Below are positions 49,778 through 59,111 of a stretch of 64,000 bases of DNA, one piece after another. The stretch lies in the NCBI GenBank assembly GCA_030148705.1, contig JASBSY010000022.1, positions 1-64,000 on the forward strand, given 5' to 3'. The position numbers and the translations under genes were made by a program. This stretch comes from Pukyongia sp. (GTDB lineage Bacteria; Bacteroidota; Bacteroidia; Flavobacteriales; Flavobacteriaceae). Numbering within the stretch: the stretch's first letter is position 1; every line of letters begins with the position of its first letter. Under the pieces are notes generated by a model. It worked only from the letters and a program-made list of their open reading frames with translations, searched no databases and had not been told where the DNA came from.

Positions 49778-51094
49778 TTATTCAGTAGGAATGGGCCTGA
49801 TTGCTTCCTGTCGTTCGTTGACATAGCGAAATCCGTCCGTACCCCAGAACCCTGCTTCTTCAAGCATGATCCGAATATCCTTATCCCATTCGGGGATAAA
49901 GACAGTGGTGTTTAACTCGATGGCGTATACCGTATTCGGGTAAAGGGTATAATCTCCACTTCCCGGAACACCTCCCTGCGAATCCCACATCCCTATAGTA
50001 GGACCCGAACTATGCCCGTAAGTTCCCAGGGGGTGGGTATAAATAGATGGCCTTAAGCCTTCAGCCTTGGCTTCGGCTAAAGATTTAAGCAGGATTTCGT
50101 TCCCGCTGAGTCCTGTTTTAAAATTATTCGTAAAAATATCCTGCACCCGGTTTCCGGCTTTAAAAGCATTCTTTAAAAATTGAGGGACGTCCTCCTCCCC
50201 CGGTTTTAAAACATACGCGTGTTGCTGGCAGTCGGTATTCAGCCCGATATAAGTAATCCCAAAATCACAATGCAACAGATCGCCGGGAAGGATCACCTTT
50301 TCCTTTTCTCCCTTGCTGAAGGACTCAATATGACTTTTAAGCGCCTCATTGCTGCGCTGTATATCGACCGTTGGGTGAAACCAGGTCTCCAGCCCCATAT
50401 CGGTTACCTTCTGCCGCAACCACCAGACTACATCCTCTGTGCTAGTGGTGCCGGGGGTTATTACTTTAGTTGAAAAAGCTTCGGCTATGATGTCGTGGGT
50501 TATTTCAACCAGGGTGGAATACAGTTCCATTTCCATTTCGGTGCGTGTTTCAATCCATCCGATAGCGAGTTTTTCGGCGGAAACCAGTCTGGATTCAAGA
50601 TCGGCGGGTAAAGCCTCCTTCAATTCCATATAGTCGGTATGTACAAGCCCGTCGCAAATATTAAAATGCTCCGAAATATTAATCCCGATCTTTTCCGGAT
50701 TGCGCTCACGTATAATCTCCACCAATCGCTTCCACTGGTCAGGTTCCTTTTCCTTATCCCAGGCCGAAGTGATATTGTCGCCTACATTGTAGCGTGCTAC
50801 GGCCAGCTTTTCGATGGTACCCGCCTCCTTATCCCTGTAAAATACAAGCATGGTTCTTCGCCTGGCATTCAACCAGCGAGCAGGCAACATCGTACGCATT
50901 ACCGGATCCTCATTGTATTCGCGGGCGATTACCAGCCACATATCGATCTCCGCCCTGTCCATGAGTTTGGGAAGCAGATTGTTAAACCGATCTTCAAGAA
51001 TCTTATCTTTCAGAACGGCTCGATCACGTTCAGGTAAAACCTGTGATGTTCCTAACAAGTTTCCAATGAAAAACAGCAATGCGAATAGTCTCAT
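49778..51094 (-). CDS. M24-family metallopeptidase (Xaa-Pro aminopeptidase-like), secreted
   Basis: The start is the ATG at 51092-51094, giving MRLFALLFFIGNLLGTSQ as signal peptide. The 438 residues have a pita-bread fold: HCDFGITYIGLNTDC (two Asp, ten residues apart), THPLGTYGHSSGP (His), YAIELNT (Glu) and IMLEEAGF (Glu). That ligand set binds two metals and is complete. Exported M24 proteins cleave Xaa-Pro peptides. It would act in the periplasm. Confidence 0.9.
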   Translation of the reverse strand: MRLFALLFFIGNLLGTSQVLPERDRAVLKDKILEDRFNNLLPKLMDRAEIDMWLVIAREYNEDPVMRTMLPARWLNARRRTMLVFYRDKEAGTIEKLAVARYNVGDNITSAWDKEKEPDQWKRLVEIIRERNPEKIGINISEHFNICDGLVHTDYMELKEALPADLESRLVSAEKLAIGWIETRTEMEMELYSTLVEITHDIIAEAFSTKVITPGTTSTEDVVWWLRQKVTDMGLETWFHPTVDIQRSNEALKSHIESFSKGEKEKVILPGDLLHCDFGITYIGLNTDCQQHAYVLKPGEEDVPQFLKNAFKAGNRVQDIFTNNFKTGLSGNEILLKSLAEAKAEGLRPSIYTHPLGTYGHSSGPTIGMWDSQGGVPGSGDYTLYPNTVYAIELNTTVFIPEWDKDIRIMLEEAGFWGTDGFRYVNERQEAIRPIPTE

Positions 51095-51130
51095 ATCAAA
51101 AATTATTTTCAATAAATATAAATAAACGAA

Positions 51131-51158
51131 CCAAGAAAAAAGCCGCAAACTGCGGCTT
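51131..51158 (-). terminator. Rho-independent terminator of plug-TPR gene
   Basis: AAGCCGCA at 51140-51147 pairs with TGCGGCTT at 51151-51158 around AAC. A T-run follows on the minus strand (51140-51133). It lies after the stop of the 51191-52900 gene. Confidence 0.85.
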
Positions 51159-51190
51159 AATTCCATCGAAATCGAAAGTAATTGAAATCA

Positions 51191-52900
51191 TTAAAATGCA
51201 GCGATTCTATCCATCAACTGAAGGTCGGCTTCGTCGCTTATCTTTATTAGCTTAACCTCAGCGGTTTGATTCTCACGACCGTAATTTCTGTAGATTGTAA
51301 GCTTAACAAAGATGTCCTTTAATTTTTCATCCGGCACTTCGTTGTTATAGGCCACTTTTAAGTAGTACGAGCCCGATTGTAACTGCGCTATCTGAAAAAC
51401 CTCGGTTCCGTTGCCTTTGGCATTATTGCTTAGCAAACGTCCGCCGGCTTTGGTTTTAGCAGCTTGTGGAGTTGCCACTTCCAGATTGGGATCTATAACC
51501 TGCAGATCGATATCTGTATCGTCCCGGTTCCAGTCTATCACTATCCGCATATCGTATTCCAATATTTCTATGTCTTCAGCAGACAGCCCGTATGCCTGTC
51601 GGGCAAGGTCGGTCTCGGTTCTCAAAAACCGACTTAATTCCGTTCCGATAATCCTGCTGAACTCGTCAGGTAAATCCCTTGTTAAAATCGCATTGTATTG
51701 CTCTAGCGCAAGTTCAGGTTTGTTCAGAGCCTGATAAGCCAGGGCCAGGTTTCTCCTTGTTTGAAGGTCATGAGCCGACAGTCTCAAAATTTGTTGATAA
51801 AGCTTTATTGCCAAGTCGTGCCTATTCGCCTGTTCAAGTTTAAAGGCCGACGCTTTCATAAAAGCCATATCTTTAGTATTCACTTCAGATAAAGCTTTGA
51901 GAACCTTCTCCGCAAAACCGGGATCTATTCGCTTAAAACGATCATACAGTTCGAAATAGAAGGAGGGATCGGTGCCTAGTTCCTTTTCCATTTCGCGGAA
52001 GCGATCCAATTTATCATTACTGCCCAACAGCTCAAGGACAAGATATTGGTATGTGCCCGGAATACCCAATTCCTCCCGGGTCCGCTCGTTTGCAAGCGCC
52101 GTCCTCGCTTCTTCCTGTGCTTCCAGGTAGCGCTCGCTGAACGTTTTCTCCGGCGCCATTCCCTGCCCCGTAAACGAACCGGTTTTAGTGGTTATCAGTA
52201 CCACCCCGTTCCGGCCTTCCTGCCCGTAAAGCACGGTTGCACCCAAACCTCTCAGCACTTCCACTTTTGCAATATTATTCGGATCCAGGTCCAGACCCCT
52301 GCTGCTGGATTCTATACCACTCTCAAAACCGGCTATCGAATTCGTACTGGTGTTAAAGGGCATACCGTCTACTACGAAAAGCGGACTGTTATCCCCGTTG
52401 ATTGAACTTTTTGATCGAATATAAAAGTTCACTCCGGTTCCCAATGCTCCCGAAATAGGGATCATTTGCGTGCCGGGGACTTTGCCTGTTATTGTACGAA
52501 GCAGATCCGGCTGAGCCTTGTTTTCGATGTCTTCAGGACCGAGAGATGTTATCGCGGTAGACATGGTCTTCCGCTTTTTTGGAATCCCGTATATCGTTAC
52601 CACGTCGATCTCTTCAAGTTTTTCTTTCAGTACTACATTCAGAGGGTCATCACTCTTTACGGAAACGATTTCTTCCCCGGTTCCCATATAGCTGAACGCA
52701 AGCTGTTGTCCTATTCTTGCTTCAATAGAAAAATTTCCGTCTATATCGGTCTGGACACCTTGCTTGGTCCCCCGCACGATGACGGCCACCCCGTTCAGGG
52801 GTTCATTCTGTTCGTCGACTACCCGACCTTCCACTGTGACCAGCTGAGCAGTAAGTTGGAAAGTTAAGAGACATAAAATAGCTGTGATAATTGTTTTCAT
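51191..52900 (-). CDS. SusC-like plug domain fused to TPR and DUF2135-like domains
   Basis: The 569 residues start with a signal peptide (about 1-19). Residues 22-100 are a carboxypeptidase regulatory-like domain (VEGRVVDEQNEPLNGVAVIV), and about 115-245 a TonB plug with SusC hallmarks (ITGKVPGTQM, FVVDGMPFN, EVLRGLGATVLYGQEGRNGV). No beta-barrel follows. Instead there are TPR-like helices (residues 350-420, AIKLYQQILRLSAHDLQTRR) and a C-terminal beta domain (WNRDDTDIDLQVIDPN) like DUF2135/YfaP. Plug proteins without barrel are unusual; this one may be a periplasmic binding or assembly protein. A terminator follows. Confidence 0.82.
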   Translation of the reverse strand: MKTIITAILCLLTFQLTAQLVTVEGRVVDEQNEPLNGVAVIVRGTKQGVQTDIDGNFSIEARIGQQLAFSYMGTGEEIVSVKSDDPLNVVLKEKLEEIDVVTIYGIPKKRKTMSTAITSLGPEDIENKAQPDLLRTITGKVPGTQMIPISGALGTGVNFYIRSKSSINGDNSPLFVVDGMPFNTSTNSIAGFESGIESSSRGLDLDPNNIAKVEVLRGLGATVLYGQEGRNGVVLITTKTGSFTGQGMAPEKTFSERYLEAQEEARTALANERTREELGIPGTYQYLVLELLGSNDKLDRFREMEKELGTDPSFYFELYDRFKRIDPGFAEKVLKALSEVNTKDMAFMKASAFKLEQANRHDLAIKLYQQILRLSAHDLQTRRNLALAYQALNKPELALEQYNAILTRDLPDEFSRIIGTELSRFLRTETDLARQAYGLSAEDIEILEYDMRIVIDWNRDDTDIDLQVIDPNLEVATPQAAKTKAGGRLLSNNAKGNGTEVFQIAQLQSGSYYLKVAYNNEVPDEKLKDIFVKLTIYRNYGRENQTAEVKLIKISDEADLQLMDRIAAF

Positions 52901-52992
52901 AACGCTGTGGTTTTAAGATTTACCTAAAACTACGCCTACAAAAACTGCGCTGAAAGAACCATTGAGCAAACAGAACTATTGGGTGAGTGAAA

Positions 52993-54072
52993 TCACTTTT
53001 TGTATTTCCTCAATACGGCAAGAACATCCTGTCTTTTGATCTTCCCGGTCTCCGTGTAGACAAACTTAGAGAGGCAATATACGCGCTTGGGCCTTTGGTG
53101 GGGTTCGAGTGTATTGAATGCCTCCGCAAGCTTTGGTTTCCTTGCTTCCACACCCTCGTAGATCATGATCACTCGTTCCCCTAACATTTCATCCTTTTCG
53201 GAGGCGATTATAAATGGCACATCGAGTGAGGATGCAAGTATGGATTCGATATTTTCCGGATATATCTTAAAGCCGCCGCTGTTTATCATATTGTCGAACC
53301 TCCCCTTCCACTCGAAGCTGGTGGACGAATGCAGGCGCACCACATCATTGGTCCCTATGGGTTCACTAATAATCCTGGGTGCCGTAATAACCAGGCACTC
53401 GCGTTCATCGATTGAGAATTTCACCTCCGGCAGTGCGTAATATATATCACTTTTGGCAGGCCCGTTCAACCTGCGAACAGCGACATGCGTACAGGTTTCT
53501 GTCATTCCGAAGGTGGCAAAAACCTCGGTATTCACTTTTTGCAACCTTTCTTCAAGCTCGGTGGAAACACGGCCCCCACCCACTATGAGTTTTTTAACTT
53601 TCCGAAGATCATCCAGGCTGTGCCACAACTGGTATGGTACCATGGCCACGAAATCGTAGTCGTTATCATATTCTGTGAGGCTGTCTCGGGCAGGACTTAC
53701 AATATGTAGATCCCAACCCAGTACCATTGCACGCACTAACATCATCTTTCCGGCGATGAACTTCGCCGAAAGGCATAACAGTGCCTGAATTTTATTCCCT
53801 GTTTTAAAGTAAGCTCCGGTTGCAAGAGCACTGTTGATCATGTGCTCCTTCCGAAGTTCGATCTTTTTTGGTTTTCCCGTTGAACCCGAAGTCTTTACGG
53901 TTACGGTTTCAGAAAAATCCAGCCACTTCTCGAGGAACTTGGCCACACTCACTTCCTGCTCATCCCCTGCTTTACGCAGGCCATCGGCAAAATTGAGGAC
54001 TTCTTCGGCAGATGAAAATTCAAGCCCGTTAAGCTTGAAGTCCGGATGAAGCGATTGTGAGGTTAGTTTCAA
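52993..54072 (-). CDS. menE: o-succinylbenzoate-CoA ligase-like AMP-binding enzyme
   Basis: The 359 residues have the adenylate-forming motifs TVKTSGSTGKPKKIELRK (P-loop), FATFGMTETCTH and GRFDNMINSGGFKIYPENIE, ending with YTETGKIKRQDV. The short length compared with about 480 for MenE is common in Bacteroidetes. It should make o-succinylbenzoyl-CoA in menaquinone synthesis. The start is a TTG at 54070-54072; an in-frame stop four codons upstream excludes anything longer. Gene order with menC and menA supports the name. Confidence 0.88.
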   Translation of the reverse strand: MKLTSQSLHPDFKLNGLEFSSAEEVLNFADGLRKAGDEQEVSVAKFLEKWLDFSETVTVKTSGSTGKPKKIELRKEHMINSALATGAYFKTGNKIQALLCLSAKFIAGKMMLVRAMVLGWDLHIVSPARDSLTEYDNDYDFVAMVPYQLWHSLDDLRKVKKLIVGGGRVSTELEERLQKVNTEVFATFGMTETCTHVAVRRLNGPAKSDIYYALPEVKFSIDERECLVITAPRIISEPIGTNDVVRLHSSTSFEWKGRFDNMINSGGFKIYPENIESILASSLDVPFIIASEKDEMLGERVIMIYEGVEARKPKLAEAFNTLEPHQRPKRVYCLSKFVYTETGKIKRQDVLAVLRKYKK

Positions 54073-54084
54073 GTTAAATTCGCA

Positions 54085-55047
54085 TTAGATTAAATGATCG
54101 GGAGATTCTTCATTTACAACGGCAGGGGGTTCTACCCTTCCGAACAAACGCCCTCCCCAATTGGTCCATTTATATCGCCACGCCATAATACCCAAAAATA
54201 TAGGGTAAATGATCAGAACAGGAGCGATCACATCGAAGCCCGCCGAGGGTTCGGAGATATCCTTAAGTACTGAATTGGTTTGAAACACAGTCCAGTCGGC
54301 CGTAACCAGTAAAGCAGCGATCATATTGTTGCCGGCATGGAATCCCAGCGCCAGTTCCAGACCATCATCCATCAGGGTCATGATACCCAGGAAAAGTCCG
54401 GTTCCTATATAGTACACCATTATGATACTCCCCAGTTTATCAACTTCAGGATTCAAAAAATGCAGGCCTCCGAAAATCGCCGAAGTAACGATCAGCGGTA
54501 CCCACCTATTCTTAAAGGCAGCTCCTAATCCCTGCATAAGATACCCTCTGAACAGGTATTCTTCGAAGCTGGTTTGAAGCGGGATCATGATAACAACGAT
54601 CATAGCAAGGATAACAAAAGGCCAAAGATCGAACTGTACAATATAATCCTCAGGGTTTGCGTAATAATCGATGAGGGTAAGCACCACGGTTGAAAACACG
54701 ATTAAGCCAAACCCAAACCACACCCTACCCCAGTCGGTCCTTTTTCGTGCCGTAGTGAGTGTCTTAAACGGTTGTCTGTGTAGGTATTTTACAATAAAGT
54801 ACAGGGCTATTAATCCAAAGACAAAGCTCAGTAACATCAGGAAGAGAGTTAGGTTCGAATCCAGGATGGTCATAAGCTGACTTTCGTCTTCCAGTACACT
54901 AAGATCACCACCTTCAGACATCACCTTTAGGGTAGCAACGGCTATAAAAGGAATGGCACCTAACTGGGAAACAAGAAAAACCGCGACGGCTCCCACGGCA
55001 TATCGCCATCCGTTGTGTAAATAATTGAATACCTGTGCTATATACAT
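54085..55047 (-). CDS. CPBP-family intramembrane metalloprotease
   Basis: The 320-residue membrane protein has eight or so hydrophobic segments with the EEYLFRGYLMQGLG (EExxxR) and GGLHFLNPEVDK motifs, and GFHAGNN as the last His site, all typical of CAAX-protease/bacteriocin-processing (CPBP) enzymes. Its position between menE and menC is curious; a direct menaquinone role is not known. Gaps are 12 and 6 bp, so it is within the operon. Confidence 0.88.
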   Translation of the reverse strand: MYIAQVFNYLHNGWRYAVGAVAVFLVSQLGAIPFIAVATLKVMSEGGDLSVLEDESQLMTILDSNLTLFLMLLSFVFGLIALYFIVKYLHRQPFKTLTTARKRTDWGRVWFGFGLIVFSTVVLTLIDYYANPEDYIVQFDLWPFVILAMIVVIMIPLQTSFEEYLFRGYLMQGLGAAFKNRWVPLIVTSAIFGGLHFLNPEVDKLGSIIMVYYIGTGLFLGIMTLMDDGLELALGFHAGNNMIAALLVTADWTVFQTNSVLKDISEPSAGFDVIAPVLIIYPIFLGIMAWRYKWTNWGGRLFGRVEPPAVVNEESPDHLI

Positions 55048-55053
55048 AAAAAT

Positions 55054-56109
55054 CTATTCCTTAATATTCATAATCTCGTCCATATTCCAACTTGCATCCC
55101 GGGAATAATACAATGCTCCTTCTTTCACTCTCAGGGGAGAAGGGATGTTATTAGTAAATAAACCGCCCGTTCCCAGTCCCTGCGGCAATTTACTATTTTT
55201 TGTGAAGGTGAATTGAGAAATCGCGTTTAATCCTACATTGCTCTCCAGGGCAGAAGTTATCCACCACCCGCAATTGTATTTCGAACTAATTGATATCCAG
55301 TTATCACTACCTGAAAAGCCTCCAACCAATGTCGGTTTAAGAATAATATACTGTGGTCTTATGGTCTCCATAAGTTTCTGCCGATCTTCGGAATGTACAA
55401 GCCCTATCAATTCTTCGTCCAGGGCAACAGCCAGCGGACTCTTCTCACATAAGGAGGCCATTTCCTGCCATTGGCCCTGTTTTATAGGCTGTTCGATTGA
55501 ATGTAACTGCAGGTCGGACAGACGCTTGAGTTTTTCAAGGGCTTCGGAAGGGGAAAATGCGCCATTGGCATCCACCCGAATCTCAATCTCCGATGCGGAA
55601 AATCGCTTGCGGACTTCCCGAATGAGTTGAAGTTCCTTATCGAATTCTATCGCCCCGATTTTCATTTTTATACAGTTGAAACCCGACGCTATCTTTTCAG
55701 TGATCTGCTCTCGCATAAATTTTTCATCACCCATCCACACCAGTCCATTGATGGGGATGGAGGCATTGCCTTGTGAGAAATCAGAAGGAAATACCTGGAA
55801 GGGGTCTTTGGCAGCTAGCGATCGGAATGCCGTTTCCAGCCCTGTTTGAATTGCAGGAAAGTTTTTTAATTCTTCCAGCAGGATAGCCTCACCCAGGCCT
55901 ATATTCTCGCAAGTCCATTTTAATTTGGATTCGAAGGATGGTCGGTCATCCATACTCAACCCCCTGAACATACCGCATTCCCCAATTCCCACCCGGCCCA
56001 TTTGTTCCAGGATGATAAACCAGGTTTCTTTCTGCCGGAGAATACCACGTGAGGTGCCGCTGGCACGCTTAAAAATTAAATTGTGTTTTTTGAATGTTGC
56101 TTTAAGCAT
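55054..56109 (-). CDS. menC: o-succinylbenzoate synthase
   Basis: The 351 residues are an enolase-superfamily enzyme: FNCIKMKIG (the KxK catalytic Lys), IRVDANGAFS, LHSIEQPIKQ, AVALDEELIG and ILKPTLVGGFSG, which provide the metal ligands and second Lys. It dehydrates SHCHC to o-succinylbenzoate. It fits between menA and menE in the quinone operon. MenF, D, H and B are not in the window. Confidence 0.92.
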   Translation of the reverse strand: MLKATFKKHNLIFKRASGTSRGILRQKETWFIILEQMGRVGIGECGMFRGLSMDDRPSFESKLKWTCENIGLGEAILLEELKNFPAIQTGLETAFRSLAAKDPFQVFPSDFSQGNASIPINGLVWMGDEKFMREQITEKIASGFNCIKMKIGAIEFDKELQLIREVRKRFSASEIEIRVDANGAFSPSEALEKLKRLSDLQLHSIEQPIKQGQWQEMASLCEKSPLAVALDEELIGLVHSEDRQKLMETIRPQYIILKPTLVGGFSGSDNWISISSKYNCGWWITSALESNVGLNAISQFTFTKNSKLPQGLGTGGLFTNNIPSPLRVKEGALYYSRDASWNMDEIMNIKE

Positions 56110-56126
56110 AGGAAGTGCCCGGTTAG

Positions 56127-56807
56127 CTACAATTCGATGGATTCCCCGATATCGAGCAACATCAGGTCTTTATTGGCATCATAGAATTTTTTCTTCGCTT
56201 CTTCATGGTCGATCTCTATATAACCGAATGTATCGTAATGCACCCCAAGGATTTTGTCGCAGGCCACAAAGTCGCTGGCGAGAATGGCATCGTCAATTCC
56301 CATGGTAAAGTTATCGCCTATGGGCAGTATGGCCAGGTCGAGTTTCGTCTGCATGGGAATTAGCTTCATATCCATACAAAGTGCAGTATCCCCTGCTATA
56401 TAAATATTTTTTCGTTCTCCTTCAATTACAAAACCTCCCGGTTGCCCGCCGTAACTACCGTCGGGAAAGGAGCTGGTATGGATGGCGTTCACGTATTTAA
56501 CCCTCCCAAAATCGAAGTCCCAGCTTCCGCCGTGATTCATCGGATGCACGTTAAAACCCTTTTCCTGGTAATGTGTGGCAATTTCATAATTACTTACAAT
56601 GGTTGCCCCCGTATTGGACGCTATGGCTTCCGCATCGAGGATATGATCCTGGTGGGCGTGCGTGAGAAGTATATAATCTGCCTTTAAGTCATTGATATTC
56701 ACGCGGTCCTTAGACAACGGGTTTCCGGAAATAAAGGGATCGATAATTATGTGAGTTCCCGAGACTTCGATGGCGAGGCTATTCTGACCGTAAAAAGTAA
56801 TTTTCAT
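56127..56807 (-). CDS. UPF0173-type MBL metal-dependent hydrolase
   Basis: The start is the ATG at 56805-56807 (MKITFYGQNSLAIEV); the longer frame extends into menA sequence. The 226 residues have LLTHAHQDHILDAEAI, the His-x-His-x-Asp-His zinc site, and YIAGDTALCMD. UPF0173 is of unknown function; here it lies between menC and menA. It may be a housekeeping hydrolase for a lactone or phosphodiester. Confidence 0.88.
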   Translation of the reverse strand: MKITFYGQNSLAIEVSGTHIIIDPFISGNPLSKDRVNINDLKADYILLTHAHQDHILDAEAIASNTGATIVSNYEIATHYQEKGFNVHPMNHGGSWDFDFGRVKYVNAIHTSSFPDGSYGGQPGGFVIEGERKNIYIAGDTALCMDMKLIPMQTKLDLAILPIGDNFTMGIDDAILASDFVACDKILGVHYDTFGYIEIDHEEAKKKFYDANKDLMLLDIGESIEL

Positions 56808-56835
56808 AGGAATAATTTTGAATCTAAAGATAAAT

Positions 56836-57738
56836 CTAAAAGAACTGAGAAACAAACAACAGGATTGAAAACAGGAAGGTGCTGAGGGCTACCTTCTTCA
56901 GCTCCGGATCGAGCAGGGCCGGCGAACTTGTTTGGTAGACCTTTATAATATTCAGAAAAAGCGGAACAAAGGCAATCAAAGGAATATAGTACAGATAACC
57001 ATCGCTGCTAAGGAAAAGGTAAGCTACTGCAAAGATAAAAGCCGTAATGATCAGGGCGCTGTGATAGGTTTTCACCTTCTCTTCCCCCAGCACCACTGCC
57101 AGGGTAACCTTTTTGGCTTTGGCGTCGGCCAGGCGGTCCCTCATATTGTTCAGGTTTAGCACAGCTGTACACATTAATCCTATACTTACAGCCGGTAGAA
57201 AAACAAAGTCGCCCAGACTTCTGCTGAAAAGGAAATAGCAGCCTACAACGCCAACAATTCCGAAGAAAACAAATACAAACAAATCGCCCAGGGCCCTGTA
57301 TCCATAAGCAGATTTTCCCACCGTATAGGTAATTGCCGCAATGATAGCCGCGATTCCCAGGTTAAAGAAGATAAAGGACAGCAGGAAATTCTCGCTCCCA
57401 AAGGCAGCGAATATCAGAAGGCTGGCTATAAAAAGAGTGAGCAAGGCTGTTATAAACATACCCCGCTTGAGTTCCTTTGCCGACAGGATTCCGCTTTGCA
57501 TGGCACGGGCAGGCCCTACCCGCTCCGCATTATCGGTTCCTTTCACTCCATCCCCGTAATCGTTGGCAAAATTTGAAAGAACCTGGAATCCAAGTGTGGT
57601 GAGTAAGGCTAAGATAAATACCGAAGTATTGAATGAATTTGTGCGGATGGCAATGGCACCCGCGGTAATAATCCCTGAGATCGATAAAGGAAGCGTTCTT
57701 AACCTGGCGGCAGACACCCATGCGCTGATCTTTGTCAT
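56836..57738 (-). CDS. menA: 1,4-dihydroxy-2-naphthoate polyprenyltransferase
   Basis: The 300-residue membrane enzyme has about eight to nine hydrophobic segments. The first Asp motif is NFANDYGDGVKGTDN and the second is NNMRDRLADAKAKKVT, both magnesium-diphosphate binding. It joins the polyprenyl chain to 1,4-dihydroxy-2-naphthoate to give demethylmenaquinone. First gene of the cluster menA-UPF0173-menC-CPBP-menE. The 270-bp gap to 58010 carries divergent promoters with no clear element. Confidence 0.93.
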   Translation of the reverse strand: MTKISAWVSAARLRTLPLSISGIITAGAIAIRTNSFNTSVFILALLTTLGFQVLSNFANDYGDGVKGTDNAERVGPARAMQSGILSAKELKRGMFITALLTLFIASLLIFAAFGSENFLLSFIFFNLGIAAIIAAITYTVGKSAYGYRALGDLFVFVFFGIVGVVGCYFLFSRSLGDFVFLPAVSIGLMCTAVLNLNNMRDRLADAKAKKVTLAVVLGEEKVKTYHSALIITAFIFAVAYLFLSSDGYLYYIPLIAFVPLFLNIIKVYQTSSPALLDPELKKVALSTFLFSILLFVSQFF

Positions 57739-58009
57739 GTAATGTATTTAAGCTACAAAAATACACTTTAAAAAAAATCATGACCAAATGAGTTATACCG
57801 AATTGGGGGTTCATTTTTTGAGAACTAAAGAGAAGGCGTGAAAACCCTTAACGCTTCACAACCATGAATAATTAAACCACCGGTCATGGTTAGAGCGATT
57901 TAAGCTATCACTCATTACTTTCCTTGAGGGAAAGGAAGAATTTATTAGCTTGCAATTTACATCAGATTCACTATTTTTAACAACCATCAAAACTTAAAAA
58001 ACCTACTTT

Positions 58010-58381
58010 ATGACTGCTACTCACCACTTTGGCTTACTCTTTTTGCGATTAACTTTTTCCGGAATGATGCTCGCTCACGGAATTCCCAAATTCCTGGAAC
58101 TCATTCAGGGAGATTTTACCTTTAGTGACCCTATTGGCATAGGTTCTACCCTTAGCAAGTTCCTGGTCGTAATTGCTGAATTTGTTTGTCCTTTGTTGAT
58201 CATCATTGGATATCGCACAAGGTTGTCGGCCATCCCGCCCATAATCGGCATGCTGGTAGCTGCCTTTATTGCTCAGGCGAACGATTCCTTCTATAGCAAG
58301 GAAAAAGCCTTGATGTACGCTTCGGCCTTTATCGTGATCGCATTGGTTGGAGCCGGAAAATTTGCGATCCACAAAAAATAG
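58010..58381 (+). CDS. DoxX-family membrane protein
   Basis: The 123 residues have four helices in the DoxX pattern: LLFLRLTFSGMMLAHGIPKF, LVVIAEFVCPLLIIIGYRT, PPIIGMLVAAFIAQAND and the final YASAFIVIALVGAGKF. It is a second DoxX in the window (another at 49351). Function unknown. It is followed closely (5 bp) by the DUF6090 gene. Confidence 0.85.
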   Translation: MTATHHFGLLFLRLTFSGMMLAHGIPKFLELIQGDFTFSDPIGIGSTLSKFLVVIAEFVCPLLIIIGYRTRLSAIPPIIGMLVAAFIAQANDSFYSKEKALMYASAFIVIALVGAGKFAIHKK

Positions 58382-58385
58382 ACAG

Positions 58386-59111
58386 ATGAAATTATTCACC
58401 AGGCACTTTAGAATGACTGCTATTAAGAATAATCGTTTTGCCCGCTATCTTTTATATGCAGTTGGTGAAATTGTGCTGGTGGTTGCCGGAATTCTAATTG
58501 CATTGCAGATCAATAATCACAATGAAGCCCGGAAGGAAGCTGCCAAACTGCAATCGGTTATAAAGAATGTTTCATACGACCTGGAGCTGGACACTCTGAT
58601 GGTGAATAATGCGATTGAATTTTATACGATTCGAGAAAAAATAGCTACAGACATTATCGAAGAAAAATACAGCCCGGAGGATTTTAAAACCTGTTTAATC
58701 TGCGGCTCAATCGTCAGCACTTATTTTCCCTTAAAAATTAACGATAAAGGGTACACACAACTGAGAAACTTTTACGAATCGACCAACAACAGAGATACCC
58801 TTACTGTAGAAATCGTTCAATTTTACAACGCCTACGGTGCATTATTGGATGAATTTGGAGCCCAGGTTAAGGATTTTACTTTAGACAATATTAAAGATTG
58901 GCGTGATAATCAGCCATGGTTTTCAACAGTAATTTCAGGTGCGGCAGACCCTCGCTTTACTGAATACATGACCACTCAGGAATTTAAGAATAAGGTTGCT
59001 TATTTCAATGCGATAGCCTGTAAAAATTACCTTTTAATGCTAAAACAATACAAGGCACAGGCCTCCGAATTGCTCAACAGAATTGCAGCTCGCAAAAAGG
59101 TTTCGGGTTAA
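58386..59111 (+). CDS. DUF6090-type membrane protein
   Basis: The start is the ATG at 58386-58388 (MKLFTRHFRMTAIKNNR), close after the DoxX stop. The 241 residues have one N-terminal membrane helix (YLLYAVGEIVLVVAGILIALQINNHN), the mark of the DUF6090 family, and a helical domain after it. Function unknown. The 3' end overlaps the holA gene by 4 bp. Confidence 0.85.
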   Translation: MKLFTRHFRMTAIKNNRFARYLLYAVGEIVLVVAGILIALQINNHNEARKEAAKLQSVIKNVSYDLELDTLMVNNAIEFYTIREKIATDIIEEKYSPEDFKTCLICGSIVSTYFPLKINDKGYTQLRNFYESTNNRDTLTVEIVQFYNAYGALLDEFGAQVKDFTLDNIKDWRDNQPWFSTVISGAADPRFTEYMTTQEFKNKVAYFNAIACKNYLLMLKQYKAQASELLNRIAARKKVSG

